NCBI RefSeq assembly: GCF_028389875.1
Contig: NC_084702.1
Location: 69,351,582 to 69,415,581 of the forward strand
Length of the DNA: 64,000 nt
Direction: 5' to 3'
DNA from: Rhea pennata
Lineage: Eukaryota > Chordata > Aves > Rheiformes > Rheidae
Every line of letters begins with the position of its first letter. Positions within the stretch are counted from its first letter, which is position 1. The position numbers and the translations under genes were made by a program. The notes under the pieces are model-generated. The model was not told where the DNA came from. It saw only the letters and a list, made by a program, of their open reading frames with translations, and did not search any database. Positions 47,489 through 62,464 of the stretch are shown here, in pieces.

Positions 47489-49075
47489 GGAGAAAGTCTT
47501 TTTTTCTTACGGTGCATTTCTTGTATTATTTTAGTTTTTTAGCAGAATTACCATAAAAAGAAGCACTGCTGACAAAGCACAATGAACTGGTGTGCTGCTG
47601 ACTAACTAGAATAGGGTGATATAATATGAAACAACATAGAAAATAAAACCATTTGACCTCAGCTAGCCTCACAGCAGGACCACAGGAGACAGAAGGCATT
47701 TGGTGATATCTCTGGGGTAGGTGTACAGGCTTCCAGTTTTGCTGTTCTTCCAGAGGCAGGAAGTTAACTATAACTGCAGAGCCCCTGCTTGCACAAGTTA
47801 TCTTTTCTTTCCAGGAAAAAGGGGTAAAGATGTATTTAAATAAAGAGACTGAACACATAGTACCAGATCCTCAGCTACACTGATTAACCCAAATGAGGTT
47901 CTGGGCTATGAAACGTGTTTTGTAGTGGTGATGTGAATTACTTTGCTGGACCTACAGAAAGGAACTGGCTTGGAGATTATGTTGTTTTATATTTTTGGCA
48001 ATTTTCTTGTGCTTCAGACATGACATCTTCCAGCAAGAGAGCAGAGCAGATTTTGGCTTAGTCTTTTCATGTTATGTCTGCGAATCCTGCTTTATATGGT
48101 TCTTTTTCAGGTTGAGTTTATTACTGAACACTTCTTACGCGCTCAAGAAATGTATTCTATAAAGATCTTGAAAGATAGTTAAATATTAAATTATAAACTA
48201 GCCAAGTTTGTTTATGTCCAGCCTTTTATGGAGACCAAAGTTAGCCAAATTGAGTTGCATTTTTCATTTCTCTCCATTGCTAAGAATCTCTCTGTTCTTT
48301 GAACTATGAAGTCTAACATTTTTGGGGAAGTTGTTCTTTATCCTGGACGCTGCAGTGTAAAGTTCTTAGATGCAGAAGATGAACACAATGACATACAAAG
48401 ACTGCAAATAAATTAGTCTTAAGAATTAAACGTCTGAATCAGAAAAATACAGGTGGCGTGATAGTTCAGATAGTTCAAATGTAATGAACTACATTTCTGA
48501 AGTGTAGGAATTTATGAATTGTCAGTCTGCTATGGACATTTCTGATGTAGCCTTCATACAGGCTATTTCGGTGATCGAACAAGTCACTAGGGTCCCATTT
48601 TTGTTGAAGTCGGGAGATCCAGGTGTAGCATAGCTCCTGCATAACTTAACAAAGTTGTTTTAAAAACAAAGTGTGAGAGAGAAATGTGCTCAGGACCTAT
48701 TTTTTTGTAATCCTGTTTGAAAGATGAGGGCTGTTCAGATGTTTAACCTGATCATGAGTATAGACTGAACAGTGATTTATAGCAGTGTCACAGAAAATTC
48801 GGTAGTATCTCTTGCTATCCTTTATATCTACTATAGAATTAAATTGGGACTCTGGTTAATATGCACATGGGAGTCTGCATGCTGCCCCATGGAGCAGTTG
48901 CTACTGACTGAGAGGGATTGAGTTAGGCATTTGGGAACTGTATTTCATCATTTCTGTCCCCACAGTTGCACATAATTAAGCAGAATGACTAAATATATGT
49001 GTATGTGTGTGCTTATGGCAAGATGTGTGCTTATATACCTTTATGTAGCATTTACTCTCCAGCATTTGGCACACA

Positions 49076-49096
49076 TAGAATCATAGAATCAAGTTT
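49076..49096 (-). mobile_element. Short CR1 3'-end remnant
   Basis: CATAGAATCATAGAATC is the reverse complement of the 8-bp ATTCTATG-type units that end CR1 LINEs. No CR1 body follows, so this is either an extremely truncated insertion or chance. The match covers about 17 bases. Confidence 0.5.
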
Positions 49097-49699
49097 AATA
49101 ATAGTTCTGCCTCTTAGAGCATGATCTTGTTTGGAATTTAGGACATAAATGCAGGTCAGTGTAAGCTGCTTTCTCTATTTGACGTCAAGACACGAGTCTT
49201 GTTCAGTTCTGCTTTTGTAGGCACTACTACTGCTTCCTCTCTCTTGACTAGAGATGGAGCCCCCTTGGCTGACTCGAGTGGCCTACGTTGCTTGCTGCTC
49301 TCTTGAGTGTAAGATACCTGACTGCAGCTGAGTAGCTGACCAGTTGGTCTAATTTGGCAGCAGTAATTAGGAACCTGAATGCAACCCAAAGGGACTAGGA
49401 GTGTAGTTATCTGTGATTGCAGAGGTTTCCAGAGTGTACCAGGGAGCGTGATGGACTGCAGCGCACAACAGGCAGCAGAAAACTGCTGTTGTGTTAGAAG
49501 ACTTCTCACAGGAGCAGTGGCAGTGTGTGGGGGGAAATGTGCCAGAGGCCCTGGACAAGACCGTAATCACCATTCCAGAATATTGGAGAAAGAAGCCCAT
49601 AATATTGCAAAAACCATAGCAAAGATTTTAAACGTGTATTGAATTGCATGGCTTTGTAAATCAGGAGAATATCAAGCAAAGGGAAAGGGAAATTATTGG

Positions 49700-50280
49700 G
49701 AGAAGTAAGCCTTTTGACATAGTCTCTTAAGGCTTTGTATTGTATTTGTATTGCTTTTATTTAAAATTTTCATTAATGGTCATGGGACAAAAATAAGAAA
49801 TGAATAATGAAATTTGTTGAAGACCCAAAGTTGGAGAATGTCATCTGTGCAGAGATCTTGAGAAGTTGCATTGCTAAAATAGGTAATGTCAAGGTTGGAC
49901 TAGCAGCAAAGAAGAAATTGAGTGTCATGGGAGCTGCAAAGTCTGCTTTTAGAAAGTTATCTGCTAGAAATGAAGACCCAAACTAGGCATACTAGCTGAT
50001 GCCAAGATGAGTTTATTTGTGAAATGTCATGAAAAAATCAAAAAAGAACCTAGGATCAAGCAGAAATGAGAAAAACAAAGTGAAGATATGGCTAAACATT
50101 CACTTTAAATACAGTGGATGTTTCTCATCATTGAGCCTGAAAAAGATAGGGAAAGAGTTAGTGGGAAGTATCACATCCTATTTATACTGTTCTAAGAGTC
50201 TGTGTTTGGTAGTTCTTGGCCACAGGATACAGGGTGAGAGACGTTGGTCTGAGCCAGTCCTGCTGTTCTCTTGTGATGCT
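49700..50280 (+). mobile_element. Possible ancient CR1/L3-like LINE relic
   Basis: The segment ends with GACGTTGGTCTGAGCCAGTC and then CTGCTGTTCTCTTGTG. This resembles the 3' end of old amniote CR1/L3-type LINEs (a GGTCTGACCCAGT... TTCTTATG pattern). Upstream, ACCCAAAGTTGG around 49824 resembles the degenerate DTKLG codons of a LINE reverse transcriptase in the right orientation and order. The similarity is by eye and the copy is very decayed. Boundaries are approximate. Confidence 0.4.
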
Positions 50281-53200
50281 TGGTTTATGTGATGGAAAAC
50301 TGGTGATTGGGTTTGCTGATACAGGCTTTCCTTCCAGTCCTGTTTGTAGCTGCCTGAGTACTGGTCTGGATGCTCAAACCAGAGGTGTTGTGAGGGCTCA
50401 CAGACTCTTCCTGAAACAAGTAGGCTGATGTTCCTGAGAATACCTGGAAAATGCAACAACAACAACAAAAAACCTTTGAAATTTGAGCATAAGAGGTTAG
50501 GTAAGTGCAGGAGATGATTTAGGCATACTTAGCCTACCTGAGGGTAGGATTTTGAGAGGGCAGTCAAGAAATTCCCTCTTAGCCCTACTTCTGTGAAATC
50601 TGATTGATAAACATCTTATCTTATTTGTAAGTGGTCTTAGTTCACTTCAATTTTATCTTTCTTTTAAGGATACAAAGTGACTGCCCTTCCTTAGGGTATG
50701 GTGAACCTGTATTTTGTATGAGCCAAGTAAAAGCATACAAAAACCCCCACCGCCACTTCACCCCTCCCTGGCCAACAAAAAGTACCACATTAGTTTCTGA
50801 CTCAGTGAAACATCTCACAAATGAGCTGAATTAACCCACTAATAACACAGGGAGACAGAGAGGAGAAGTAGTAAGGAAGAAACAGAACTTGAGATAAAAA
50901 TTGGAAAGTTGTGTTGCTTGTGTAACTGATTGCAGGGAAAAGATCATGGCAGCGGTAAAGTTCAGTTGTCTGGGATCTGTTGTATACAGAGACTGAGCCA
51001 CTGCAGTGTATGTATGTCTAAAGGCCAGTGAGCACAGCAGCATTGCTGTAGGCTTTGTAGGGACGGCTTAGCAGTGGTATGCAACAGGAGAATTGACTTG
51101 CAAGTGGCTTTATTTGGGAGTGCAGCTCTTTAGGGAGACAGCAGCAAAATCTTAGAAACTGCTTAAGACCTTTTGAAGGAACACCAAAATATCTGAAATG
51201 TGTTCTGCTTTTCAGGAGTGTTGTGGTATAATTCCCTAAAAGACACTGTTGTGCCTTTCAGGCACAGGTAGGGGGTATGGATGCCCCAGTATTGCAGCTG
51301 TGGAGTCTGGAGGAGCATTAACCTCTCTCCTGTTGGTCATGGTGGAAAATGTTCTGGTCAGAAGGCATATTTGCTATTTGGCTGTCCTGACTGTGGCGGG
51401 GAGCTTTTTTTTCCTAGTATTAAGTGTTTCTGTACTGATCAATGGTAAACAGTAAGGGAAGAATGAAACAGATCCTGAAGTCAGGGTTCCCATAAGGAAC
51501 TTCTCTGTCAGATCAGCCTGATCAAATCCCATCCTGTCCTCATCGGACTTCTGCCCATTAGAAAAGAGGGTGAGAGTGTTTCAGTACTTCAGCATGTAGG
51601 TTGGCAAGCTGTGCAGAAAAAGGGTGGAAGCACTATCATGACATTAGGAAGAGGAGGCAAGCATGAGTATGAGTCAGGACTTCAGAAGCTTGTTTGTTGT
51701 TGTTTTGACAACCTCTTGTCTCACTTTGAAATGAACCTATGCAAAACACATTTCACGAATGTATTTCACACCTTTCTGCTTGGATGGTGGAACCTGGGGA
51801 GTTGTGGTTGTGTGCTGTGCTCTGACCAGGCAATGCCTGATAAAAGCGGTGTCTATGAGCATCAGTATTCAAGAGCTGCTGAATGGGGCACAGTTCTGAA
51901 GTGGTTTTTTTTTTCTTCCTTTACAATCACATCTTCCTGCCAATTTTCATTAAAAGAACATTTTTTCAACAGAGTAGTGGGTGGCTGGGTCATTCAGGCA
52001 GGATGCAGTAAAGGCTACAAGTCCACTGTAATTTTAGGAATAATAAGCAGGAAAAAGGTCCCTTTGAAATTTTCCCTTTAATCTTACTGTACTTGTTCTT
52101 CTGTACCAGTTACCCAAACAGAAGACACTGTCTGAAACAAATGAAGAATTCTGTCTTAACATAACTTTCACATAAAGCCCCCTTTGTCCCTGAATGGATG
52201 ACATACTGATGTGGCCCTGCACTGTAAGTATAATTCTGTACTGCACATATTTATACCAGCACTGTTAGATGCGGCTGTCCCATACCTTATTTTGTGTGGT
52301 ACAGCTCAGGCTCGTCCTTTGCTTGCTCTGGCTTCTGTTATTCCGTCTGAGCACTGCTCGCAACTGGAGCTGACTGCTTGCATGGTCTCTCCAGTCCAAG
52401 AGCGAGGCAGGATATAGGTATGGAGGCAGATTGTTTATCTCCCTCTCTCCCCGCTGTGAGTGACTCATTTTTTTTTTCTTCAGCAAAGTACAGTGGTGGA
52501 AAAGAGCCTTTTTGTGGTTTCAGGAAGGTTCAGTCCTAAGAGAGGTAGGTTGAGAGCAGAGATCTCACATGGGGTAATGAAGGGATGGCAGGGAGAAGAG
52601 TTACTCTAGTTACAGCCTCTGGCTTTTGTTGGTATCTCTCATGGACAGATCCTTGCTTCTCAGCAAAAGCAAAGTAACTGGGTACCCTTAGGCTGTCCAG
52701 AATCTCCTCAAACTCACCAACTCTTTGTCCAAAAAGCTTAAGAGTACTAAAGCTTTTAGTAATATCACATGTCTTTTTGGTATGGTTTCAGGAAGAAGTT
52801 AAATACGCTGCTTTCTGTTGCTGAAACAGGATGATGACTCTTGCATTGTGACTTTATAGGATCACAGTGCATTGGATTTGCCTATGGGAGAGGAGCCTGG
52901 GCATCCTGGACTCCCACGCGAAATTCTGCAGTGTGAGAGCCTGATTAACTCCTTAGAGAACTATTTTTTGAAGAGTTTCTAGGGCTGGGAAGGCTCTCAG
53001 TGTTACCTTCCACTTTAAGAAACTGGGAAGAGAATACTGGGAAAGTATTTCAGTCAGCAAACTATTTACTTTCTGGCTTGGATTCTTTCTGTGCAGACTT
53101 CTAGTCTGACAGCACACATGGTGCTTACTCTGCACTTCTTTATCTTTTTTCTTAATCTTTGAAAGGCAGATTCCTGTTCTAGGAACTGTAGTGAGGAGAG

Positions 53201-56200
53201 AGAGAGGTGAACTTGATGCTGATGACAGGAAATTCTAATCATTTTGCTCTTCATGAGTGTTGGAAAACATCACAGAATATTCTTGTAGTGCTTCCAAATG
53301 TGTCTTGTACAGAAGGCCGAGACGAAGAACATCTCTGGTTTCTGTATTACCATAGCTGCAAAGAATGAAGTGTACTCTCTCTTCTGCAGCAACTTCAACT
53401 TAATGGATGACTTGTAACACTGTTCTTTGTGTTCTATTACGTGTTTTCAGAGCAAAGATTTATCCAGAAGAGCAGTGTCATGCTCTGGTTACAGTAGCAA
53501 AGGAGATAGTACTCCAGGTAATTTACTGAGCTACTCCTGACTCATTAACTAGGCAACATTATTTTTAGCTGTAAAATGTGTAGAATTGCTCTTAGCAGCT
53601 CTTGGACATCCTAAATTATTTCCTCCCCTCTCCTCTCTAAACGTTTTAAGCTTTTTCCCTTGGTTCCCTGCTTGAGAAACATTTACTCACTGGGGAGCCT
53701 TACCCCTAGGGAATGGAACTGAAGGGAAAGAACATTGCTGGAGGCCTGAGAAGATGCTGGTCAGGGCTCGAAGTAGAGTGGTGATTAGCTCCAGCTGGGC
53801 AGCAGTGTGTGTGGGAATATTGGGGGTCCACAGTTGCTGAGAATCTTGCTGCTTTTTCCCAGCCTCCTTCCGTGGACAGGAGACCGTGGGGCTGAGAGTG
53901 GTAGTTTGGGTCTTGACAGTCTTGGGCAGGCTGTCTGGCTCTCTGAATAGACTGGCTCCTTGCCAGGTCACTACCTGCCCAATCCAATGGGCATTGCCCC
54001 CTCTTCTCAACACCTTCCAGGGAACAGATCTTCCTCCCCTTATGTTCTCTATTTTGATAATTACTGCTCCAGATGATTAGACATGCTGCAAAGTGTGCTT
54101 AAAAAGGGTACTTGTGAAATACAGATTAAAAATAGTATTTAAATGCAAAGAATCTGGTTTTGTGAATGAGTTTAGTCTGTACATGTGCTAGTTAAACAGT
54201 AGTACAGCAGCAGTTTGGCCTGTATCCCCAAAGGGGTTTGAAGTATGAGGAGAGCATTATTATTATTTGGCATAAGCAAAACAATTAGCTTTTTCTGAAT
54301 AACAAAAGACCACAAGAATATTTGCAAAATGCATTCACAGCTAAGGGCCAAATTCTGCCAGCCTTGCTCATAGGGGACAGTCCTAGGCTGACTGAACTGC
54401 TTGGGAGGCTTAGAGGGAGAGTGGATTTCTTCTGCCTCATCCCCACTTGGTAATGCTGGTATGCTGAAGCTGAAAGTTTCATGGGATAGTTAGGAACCGG
54501 GCAGGTTTCTAGACAACCTACAGCTCAGTCTAAGAGACCAGCTTTTTCTCCCACAGCTGCTAGGTCAGTCTGTCAGATCAGTCTGATTTCCTGGGGAGCA
54601 GGATGCTCTTCAGGGAGAGGAAGGGCAGCACAACCTGGCTCTTGCAGTTGTGCTGTTCTTTCATGCATCCTTCACTGCTAAGTGCCTGTTTGGTAGCAGG
54701 AGTTCTTAGCAGGCTAAATTCAAACTAGGGTGGTTTGAAGTGAAAGGTTGACTTCTAATCTTAGATGCTTATGTAGTCCCCTTGATTGGAACAGTTGATA
54801 CCTTACAGCATTTATCTTCTAAACCTCACTGAACTGTTAGGAAGTTTTAGCTTGGTTCACAAACTGAGACTGGAGCAGAGCAGCTTGGTGGTTTGCTAAA
54901 GGTCAAACAAGAAGCTTGTAACAGTGCAGGTGCAAGGAATTAAATGTAGGTGTCTGGCTGCAACCTTCATTTTCCTCTTCTTTCAAATCACTGGATGCAT
55001 CATGTGACTGGCACACAACAAGAAATGTATATCTGGAATGAATGTACTTGTGTTTGTGCAGTACAGAACTTGTGTTATTTTGGGGAGTTTATTTGGTATA
55101 TTTTGGAGAGTTACTTCCTGGTCATTGCTGAATGATTTGGAGAAATAATGTCCAGCTTATTATTATTATTATCTTGCTTTTGAAAATGAGAACTTAACAT
55201 TTGAATTTGTGTGACATAGTTCTTGGTGTGCTTTTGTTGATTGGCCATCTTTTTAGATACAAAAGGCTATGAATATAAGTTTACTCTTGACAGCAAAGTG
55301 AAACAGAAAAAAACACTTTACAATTCTGGAATTTCTTTCCTTAGTCTTTTGAACCATGATGACTTGAGGGGAATGATTTGTTTCAGAAAGGCACTTCAAT
55401 TATGGATATATAATCTCTAGAAAATAATTTCATGTTTAATTATCATCTAAAAAAGATAATATCAATAACAAGCACATAAATCTTTAGATTCCAAAGGGAT
55501 TAACAGAAAGAAATGTTCATGCTTTGCTGTGTTATTACCAGTAGTTACATAGCATTCTTCCAATATTCTAAATAAAGTCTGATTTCCTGCCACCACGCAC
55601 TATGAAACAAGTTTTTGAGACCTATCCTTTTCTGCCATGGGCATAGCTTCAGCAGGATATTTGGGTGCTTGGCGCAGATACCATGAGCACCTAGATGTCC
55701 GGTGGATTTAAACCTGTAGTAAAAATACTAAAAGAAATCTTGGAAAGTGAGTGTATCTGTTCCTTTTCACTTCCCCCTTCCCAGCATTTATTGTATTTCT
55801 GATAAAGGAAGACTGGGAAAGGCTAGTAGTTCTTACCCAGGCTGTGCAACCTGGAGTTAGAGAGCCTGTTTCTCTGCTCTTCCTCACTGTCTTTGTATGT
55901 CTTTATCTCTTTTCCTGTGGGTTTCAGAGTATACTCTATTCCTGTATTTTTGCATAATAAAACTTACTTTTAGGATTTCAATAAGAAAATTGCCAATAAA
56001 AATACAGGGGAAACATCCCCTGACAGGGAGGGGAGATGAGCCATCATAGAGAAAACATAGTTTAAGGGCAGAGACTCAGTGTGATGTCTTATTTTTTAAA
56101 TGAAAGCATTGAAAAGGGGAAAACACTGAGATCAGTTGGTGTTTCACGCGTGGCAAGAAAGATTGGGGGGAAATGTCTTGTAAGTAGCAAGGGTGAGAAT

Positions 56201-59200
56201 TAGGGAGATTCTAGTGATCTGTGAAAGTCCTTTCATGCAAACTGCTTATATCCATCTCACTTTTTACTTCTGTTTTCTGTTTTGTTAGTGGGTTTTTTCG
56301 CCCCCGCCCCCCCCCAAGAGCTATGATTATTCAAAGGCTGCATGAAGTAAGCGCTCCGCAGAACTAGTTTATTGTCTCCAGATCTTTGACTACTACCTTC
56401 TACCATGTGTTGGAGCTGGCTGGAGAGTGGAGAAGTTGACAAAGCGATGTTAGAACTAATGTGCTCGTCCCTTAGTTGGCAAAGCTCAAACTGGTGTCTG
56501 TAAGGCACAAATGAACCCTAGCAGTGGGAAAACGTATTTCACTTCCTGAGATGATTGCAGGCCTTGGCTTTCCAAAAATTTAATGCACCTTCACATCTAG
56601 CTCTGACGCACCAAGAATGACTTCCCACTAATGATCGCTTTCTTCTGGCATGGATGATTTCTGACTTAGTTCTTTATTTAGTTTTATGATACCATGATGG
56701 TTTTCATATCAGTATCCAACCTGCATGTTGTAAAACTTTGCTCAAATAAATATTTGAGTCTTGGAGGTAGTGAAAAGCTTTTACAAGTTCATTTCTTCAC
56801 AGTGTACTCTGTTTTGGATTTATGAGCAGTGGTTTTTGTTGCTTTTTGCAAATTCATTCTGCCTTTTGAAGGCTTCTCTATAGAATCTTCTTTGGTTTTC
56901 ATGTGCATTTTTCTATCAGTTCCTGTCTTGTTTACCCACTCCTACTTCATCATTTTCCATCCAACACTTGCAACCCTATCTCTTTCTGTTCTGTAGCTTA
57001 AGTTTGATTGCCTTTCTGAAGTTGAAATAAGGAGCATGTGAAGATGCAGTGGTTTTGCGAAGCTGAACATCTGTTTTTAAAGGTGAAAAAATACTATGTT
57101 CTACTTCTCAGTGAAAGCTTGTGTTCTAAGAGTGGAACCCAGAGTGATAAAGAAAAGGTTAGATAAAGAGAAGGCAGAACCAGCAAAAGCAGAAGTAAAA
57201 ATAGGAGAAGCTTTTTTTAAGGACCTGATAAAATTTTAAAAAAGTAGGCAAGAAAGGAGAAAAATATTAGTATCTATCTGGCACTATTAAATATAGTGCA
57301 GTACCTTTGAACCTGGAGCTGGTGCTTAGTAGAAAGCTTGAACCAAACTACTTGTCCATGTAACAACTTATGATAGAAGTAAGGCAACTCTAAAATTTTA
57401 CAAACCCCATGAAAGAAATCAGAAAGCATCTAACAAGCTCTGTAAGGAGCCAGATGGCAAGGGCGTGGGATGGAGCAGAAGCAGAGGAACATTCAGGGGC
57501 AATATCCCAGTGCTGTAGGGGGTGGGGGTGGGAGTGCTGGGTACCAGCTGAGCAGGCATCTGCAAGCATTAGCTGTCTGCTTGCTGCAGTTCGTCCAGTC
57601 TTGTGTCACTGTGGCCCTCGTGGCATGTGCAGCTGTGAAAACTGGATGTTGATTTAAGGATCAACAGTCCTTACTGATCTTAACATACTAATCCAACAAT
57701 CATTGCAGGGCCAATACACTCACAACTGCTCCAATCAGTTGTTTTGTAATTACTGCATCCAGAACAGACTGTTGCATTCATGAAATGATTTTTGCTTTAT
57801 TTAATCTAATATGTATTTTTCAGTCTGCATTGGAAAACAATAGCTTTTTGTGTACGCTGCTGATGTTTATTGAAATAATACGTCCAGAAGAAAGGCAGCA
57901 GACTGTTGGAAAGAATCCCTTGGGTATATAATTAAAGTTAATTTTCAGAGAGTTTCTTTTATGTGGAGACCACTCCTGCAAGCATGGTAATGCTTTTGAG
58001 TTTACTGGAGGCATAGCCATGCAGGTCCCCTGGGCTGTGCTAACTTTTGAGGCTGCTAACGAAAGTTGGAGGATATTCTCCTTTGCTTGCATTCCTCTTA
58101 CTGTATCCACTGTTGGACTTGCACATATCATGCTGAAATGTCCTAAAATGCTCAGTGTGCTTCCCTTCAGAAATGCATATCAATGAATAATAACTGAAGG
58201 GTGATACTGGGAACAATTTAAAACAGTTTGGATCATTCATTTCCAGGAGATGGTATGTGTCTGTTCAGAGGTACAGCAGACTTCTACCTTGCCCTAAGAA
58301 AGGTAAATACTACACTGGATTTGCCTAAATACAGGAATTGGAAAGAAGGGTAAAATTATGTCCGTCATTGTGCCATGGAGAAAGAAATTTTATTTTTCTT
58401 TTGCTTCTGAAGCAACAGAAGCCAGCCTGCTGCATTCAGATCGGAGTCGATCAGCACTGGCAGATGAAAGAATAACAGGGCGTAGTAAATACAGCTTGCA
58501 TAAGGAAAGGCCTAACTGTGTACAGGCAGCTGGAGAGAAAAAGACCATGGAGAAAGTGTCACACACTTTTTTTTATAGGAACATGCAATGTTAAAGTACA
58601 TACTTTACATCATGTAACTTGGTGTGGCAACTTTGTAAAAGGAAAGCAATAGCTTGCCTATTCTTTTCTAGAAAAGCTTTTCTGTGCTAACAGCTTGACA
58701 TATTGATGAAAGTAGAGTAACCGTTATTGGGTAGGCAAAGGGCAGTGTGCAGAGATGTAAGCAGGCACCTGCAGCAATAGCTGGTAATGCCCCAGAGAGC
58801 TGCGTGTTCATATCCCAGGATTGCATTAGCCCTTTTGATTGCAGAGGTTTGTTAGGAGCCAGTGCCCAACCAAGCTGAGGTGTTCCTAAATTCTTCTCAG
58901 AATTGTTGCTTCCCAGACTACAGCCTCATTTTGTGAGGCATAGTTTCTGTATTGTGCAACTTTTTTGTTTGGCTTTGTAGAAATGTGCACGTTTTCCTGG
59001 AGCCCAGATTACAAATGACTCTGCTGCATATCCATCACCTTTCTTCCTGCAGACATTCCTCACAATCTTTGTATTATCTACAGAACTCACCAGGAATGTA
59101 GGCATGTCTTTTCTTCAAATCCTTACAAAGATATTTGGAGACAGAGGGAAAAAATTCATATGGCTGGAGAATTTCGGTATAAATGCACCCGCTTGATAAT

Positions 59201-59690
59201 GGATGCTCGTTTTCAATTGTATCTTAAGGTCTCTCAATTAGCCAGTTTTTGGATCAATGTAATATTGGTAGCATTGGTTTAAACCATTCTTCATCAAAAT
59301 GTGCCAAGATATATAGCTTATGAACCCTGAATGTGTCATACGCATCCTATATCATTAACCAGTCAAATTCGTAATCTCATTAGGAGATGTAATTAGAAAA
59401 TGTAAAATCCTATAAACAACAGATCCTGTCTAATAAGATTAAAGTTGACTTTAGCCATATTTCCCGCTGTTAATTCTTTACTAGACTGGTTAATGTCAGC
59501 TGTCCTTCCCTTCCCTTCCTGAGTCATGTCAAGTTTACGTGACTGTGATATCCTAGGTTGTGCTGTGTGTCCTCAATAAGTACAGTCACTGCGTTGCCTT
59601 TTGTCAGTTCTTGGGAACACTTCCCTCATTCCAGTGTTTATTGAAGAACTACATTTCCAAACTGAAGGACAGGCTGCCACACAGTTTCTT

Positions 59691-59717
59691 ATTTTATTTA
59701 TTTATTTATTTATTTTT
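59691..59717. repeat. (TTTA)n microsatellite
   Basis: About six ATTT/TTTA units in ADAMTS12 intron 2. Confidence 0.85.
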
Positions 59718-62427
59718 GTCTTTTACAACTCCTGGAGACAAGTTACTGAAACTTCCTGACCCTAAAAGATTTAGCTTTAGCAGTTGCCATTCAACATCTT
59801 CCTTAGCTACTGCTGCAGTAGGGATATTACGACTGCATTGCATGGCTGACCTCCCACATGCAAAATAAGAATACTTTGCTGAACAATTCTGTTGTTTTCG
59901 TCCTCTATCTATCTGTCTATTTTCTATATTCATATAGTCTCTAGTTTCCATTTAATAACCGTTTTCTAATCACTGTCTGAGGGGATCTTCTTCCTTAACA
60001 GGATTTGCAGATCTTTATTCTCTGCTGATTCAGGCATCTATTTGTTCTGCTTAAGACTAGAGCTGATTTGAGGATACTTCTAGCGGAAACTTGTAAATGC
60101 CAGTCATTGCTTTTGACTCTGGTAGCGTGACTTGCTCATGAATGTAAATGGACCTGTACTGGATAAAGTGGATATGAAGATGGCTATTTTTTTTTTTTTA
60201 ATTCATACTGGCCTTGCAGTGTGTGCACTGGTCTTCAGACAGATAAGTAGTTGTGTTTGTGCTCAGCTTCAACATAAGAAAAGTCAAATTGCAGTAGACA
60301 AATGCAGGGCCATGGCATAGATTGTTTTACCAGCTTTAGGTTGCAGTTTGAGCAGCATTAAGAAGAAATACATTCTTTAAAAATATCTTTTTTCACTAGT
60401 ATTGTTCAGAGAAAATTGGTATTAAAACTGTACCATCCAGATGAGGGTGGTCCTTTAAAATAGCTAACTTGCCTTAAATGAGATGTGATGTCTGGGTGTT
60501 TGCTCAGAAGAACCCCATTGCTTTCCATGACATGTGACTACAACCTTAGCAGGTATTAAAAGATGTAAATCAGTCTCTTAGAACACCAGAGAAATTGCAG
60601 TTCAAATTGCAATTGGCAGGAGAGGGTAGAAAAGTTATTTAGCTTAAATGTTTCAGAATACCCCAGAAGAAAACAAGGAAGCTGATGAAATTGATCTATG
60701 TATCTGTCTCCCAGTGGGTTTTATTCCATCAATTTTTCAGTTAAAAAAAAAAATCCGTTGCTATCCTTCCAGAAGTGTGTGGGTATGTGGGTGTGTTTTC
60801 TTTAACTGTGTGGCTGCTGGGCTGTTACAAGTTTTAGAATTACACAGTCTATTTTGACTTTTTATTGTTATTTCTAAAAATTAGTGTGAGACTATAAGAA
60901 CACAAAATAGAGGAAGTATAAGCATCAAACCATAATAAGAATACTATTTTTTAATGAAAACTAGAAATGCTCCGTAAGTAGCATTACGGTGTACACATCA
61001 AATTCACCGCTGTTGATGATGGCTTATGTTCACTTTCTTGGGTCTTTCGTAAGTTTTGCTTCATTGCGCAGGTTTCTAAACCCCGATAAAACTAATGGAT
61101 GTCATGCTTTCCCATTTTGGGGAAGAAGTGCCAAATACAGCCACAGTGGGATGCCGTCATCTAGCAACTAGTTCTTACACTGTGGAGTATTTCTCTTGGC
61201 TATCAGAAACATTAGCACTCGGGATAAGAACATTAATGCAGCTTGTATTCAGGTCCAAGGCCAATGATCTGGAAAACTGTTAGCTGTAACGTTCTGTCAG
61301 GCTGTTACATATTGGAACTAGAGATAAAACAATTGTTACCCGAAAGGAGAAAGTGTCGCTTTGCGAAGTTGATGGTCAGTTAATTAATGCTGAAAAATAC
61401 ATAGCAACTTGCTCTGTACTCTTTAGAAACATTATTTGATGTGTTACCCTCATTTACTGGAAGGTCTCATAAAATAATTCTTTGCTATGAATTAGAAGGA
61501 CAAACATTTGTGCTCCTGCGTTTCTGAGAAACCGGTTATACAGAAAGATATGAAACAAGTTAGCACCACCATATGGTATTTTGATGAGGATTGATGTTGA
61601 GTCTTTGTTTCGAAGAAGTCAAGCCACAGATGTTACTCTACTTCCCTGTGGACTGCTTAAGTAGGTTGTGTAATTGTTGAGGGACTTTATATGCTTATTG
61701 GCAGCATTTTGAAGAGGTTTTGAGCAAAAATAGATGCTTTTAGGAAACATGAATGGAGCACCAATTCTACATTTGTTCAGATTTTGCCAGTACTCTTAGA
61801 GCTGGATTCATGGATCCAATGACCTTGAGAGGAGCTTGTTTGCTCCGGAGGGCAGTTAAGCCTGCTAAGGACCAGCCCTTTCTCTAAAAGGGGCCTGCAG
61901 TGAGTTACTGAGCTCTTAGTTCGTGTTGTTAGCACCTTATAGTATTGTAAAGGTCTTGTTTAGCACTATTAATGTTTACTTTTCATTAACTACTTCAGTA
62001 GGTATTTCATTTGGGTACCTGAAGTTGGATGGAGTAAATCTGGGATATTGTCCCTGACTTATTCTAGGATTATATCTACGTGTTCAAAAAGGAATGAAGT
62101 TGCTACCACCCATATTTTACATATTCTAGTCTAGCCTTACTCCTGGTTTATGTCAGATCCAGAGGCTTTTAAAAGGATGTTATGAATCCCTGTGCCAATT
62201 GACTGATTTAGTGGGATATTTTATCTAGAACAAGGGTCCGTAATTTAATAGCTCTGAACAAATGGTGGCTTTTGGGCTCCTTCATAATCCTGGCAATTTT
62301 CCTCTTTTCTCCATGGAGAGCAAAGAAAGTCAACTTTTCTAAATACTTGTTTTGAGTATGTCCATTGCACAATGTACTGCATTTTCAGCTTCATGGTACT
62401 AAGTTGATTCTGAAGTGGTAAATGTAC

Positions 62428-62432
62428 TTTTT

Positions 62433-62464
<32 letters not shown>
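62428..62464. repeat. T-rich tract with C interruptions
   Basis: T runs broken by single C (TTTTTTTTTCTTTTCTTTTC), then an uninterrupted T block of about 17, followed by AGCAG. It looks like an acceptor tract, but no coding frame follows. Simple repeat. Confidence 0.85.

Noticed and set aside
51611..52081. 156-codon + frame in ADAMTS12 intron 2
   Set aside because: No family resemblance. The length is within chance for six frames over 30 kb of intron.
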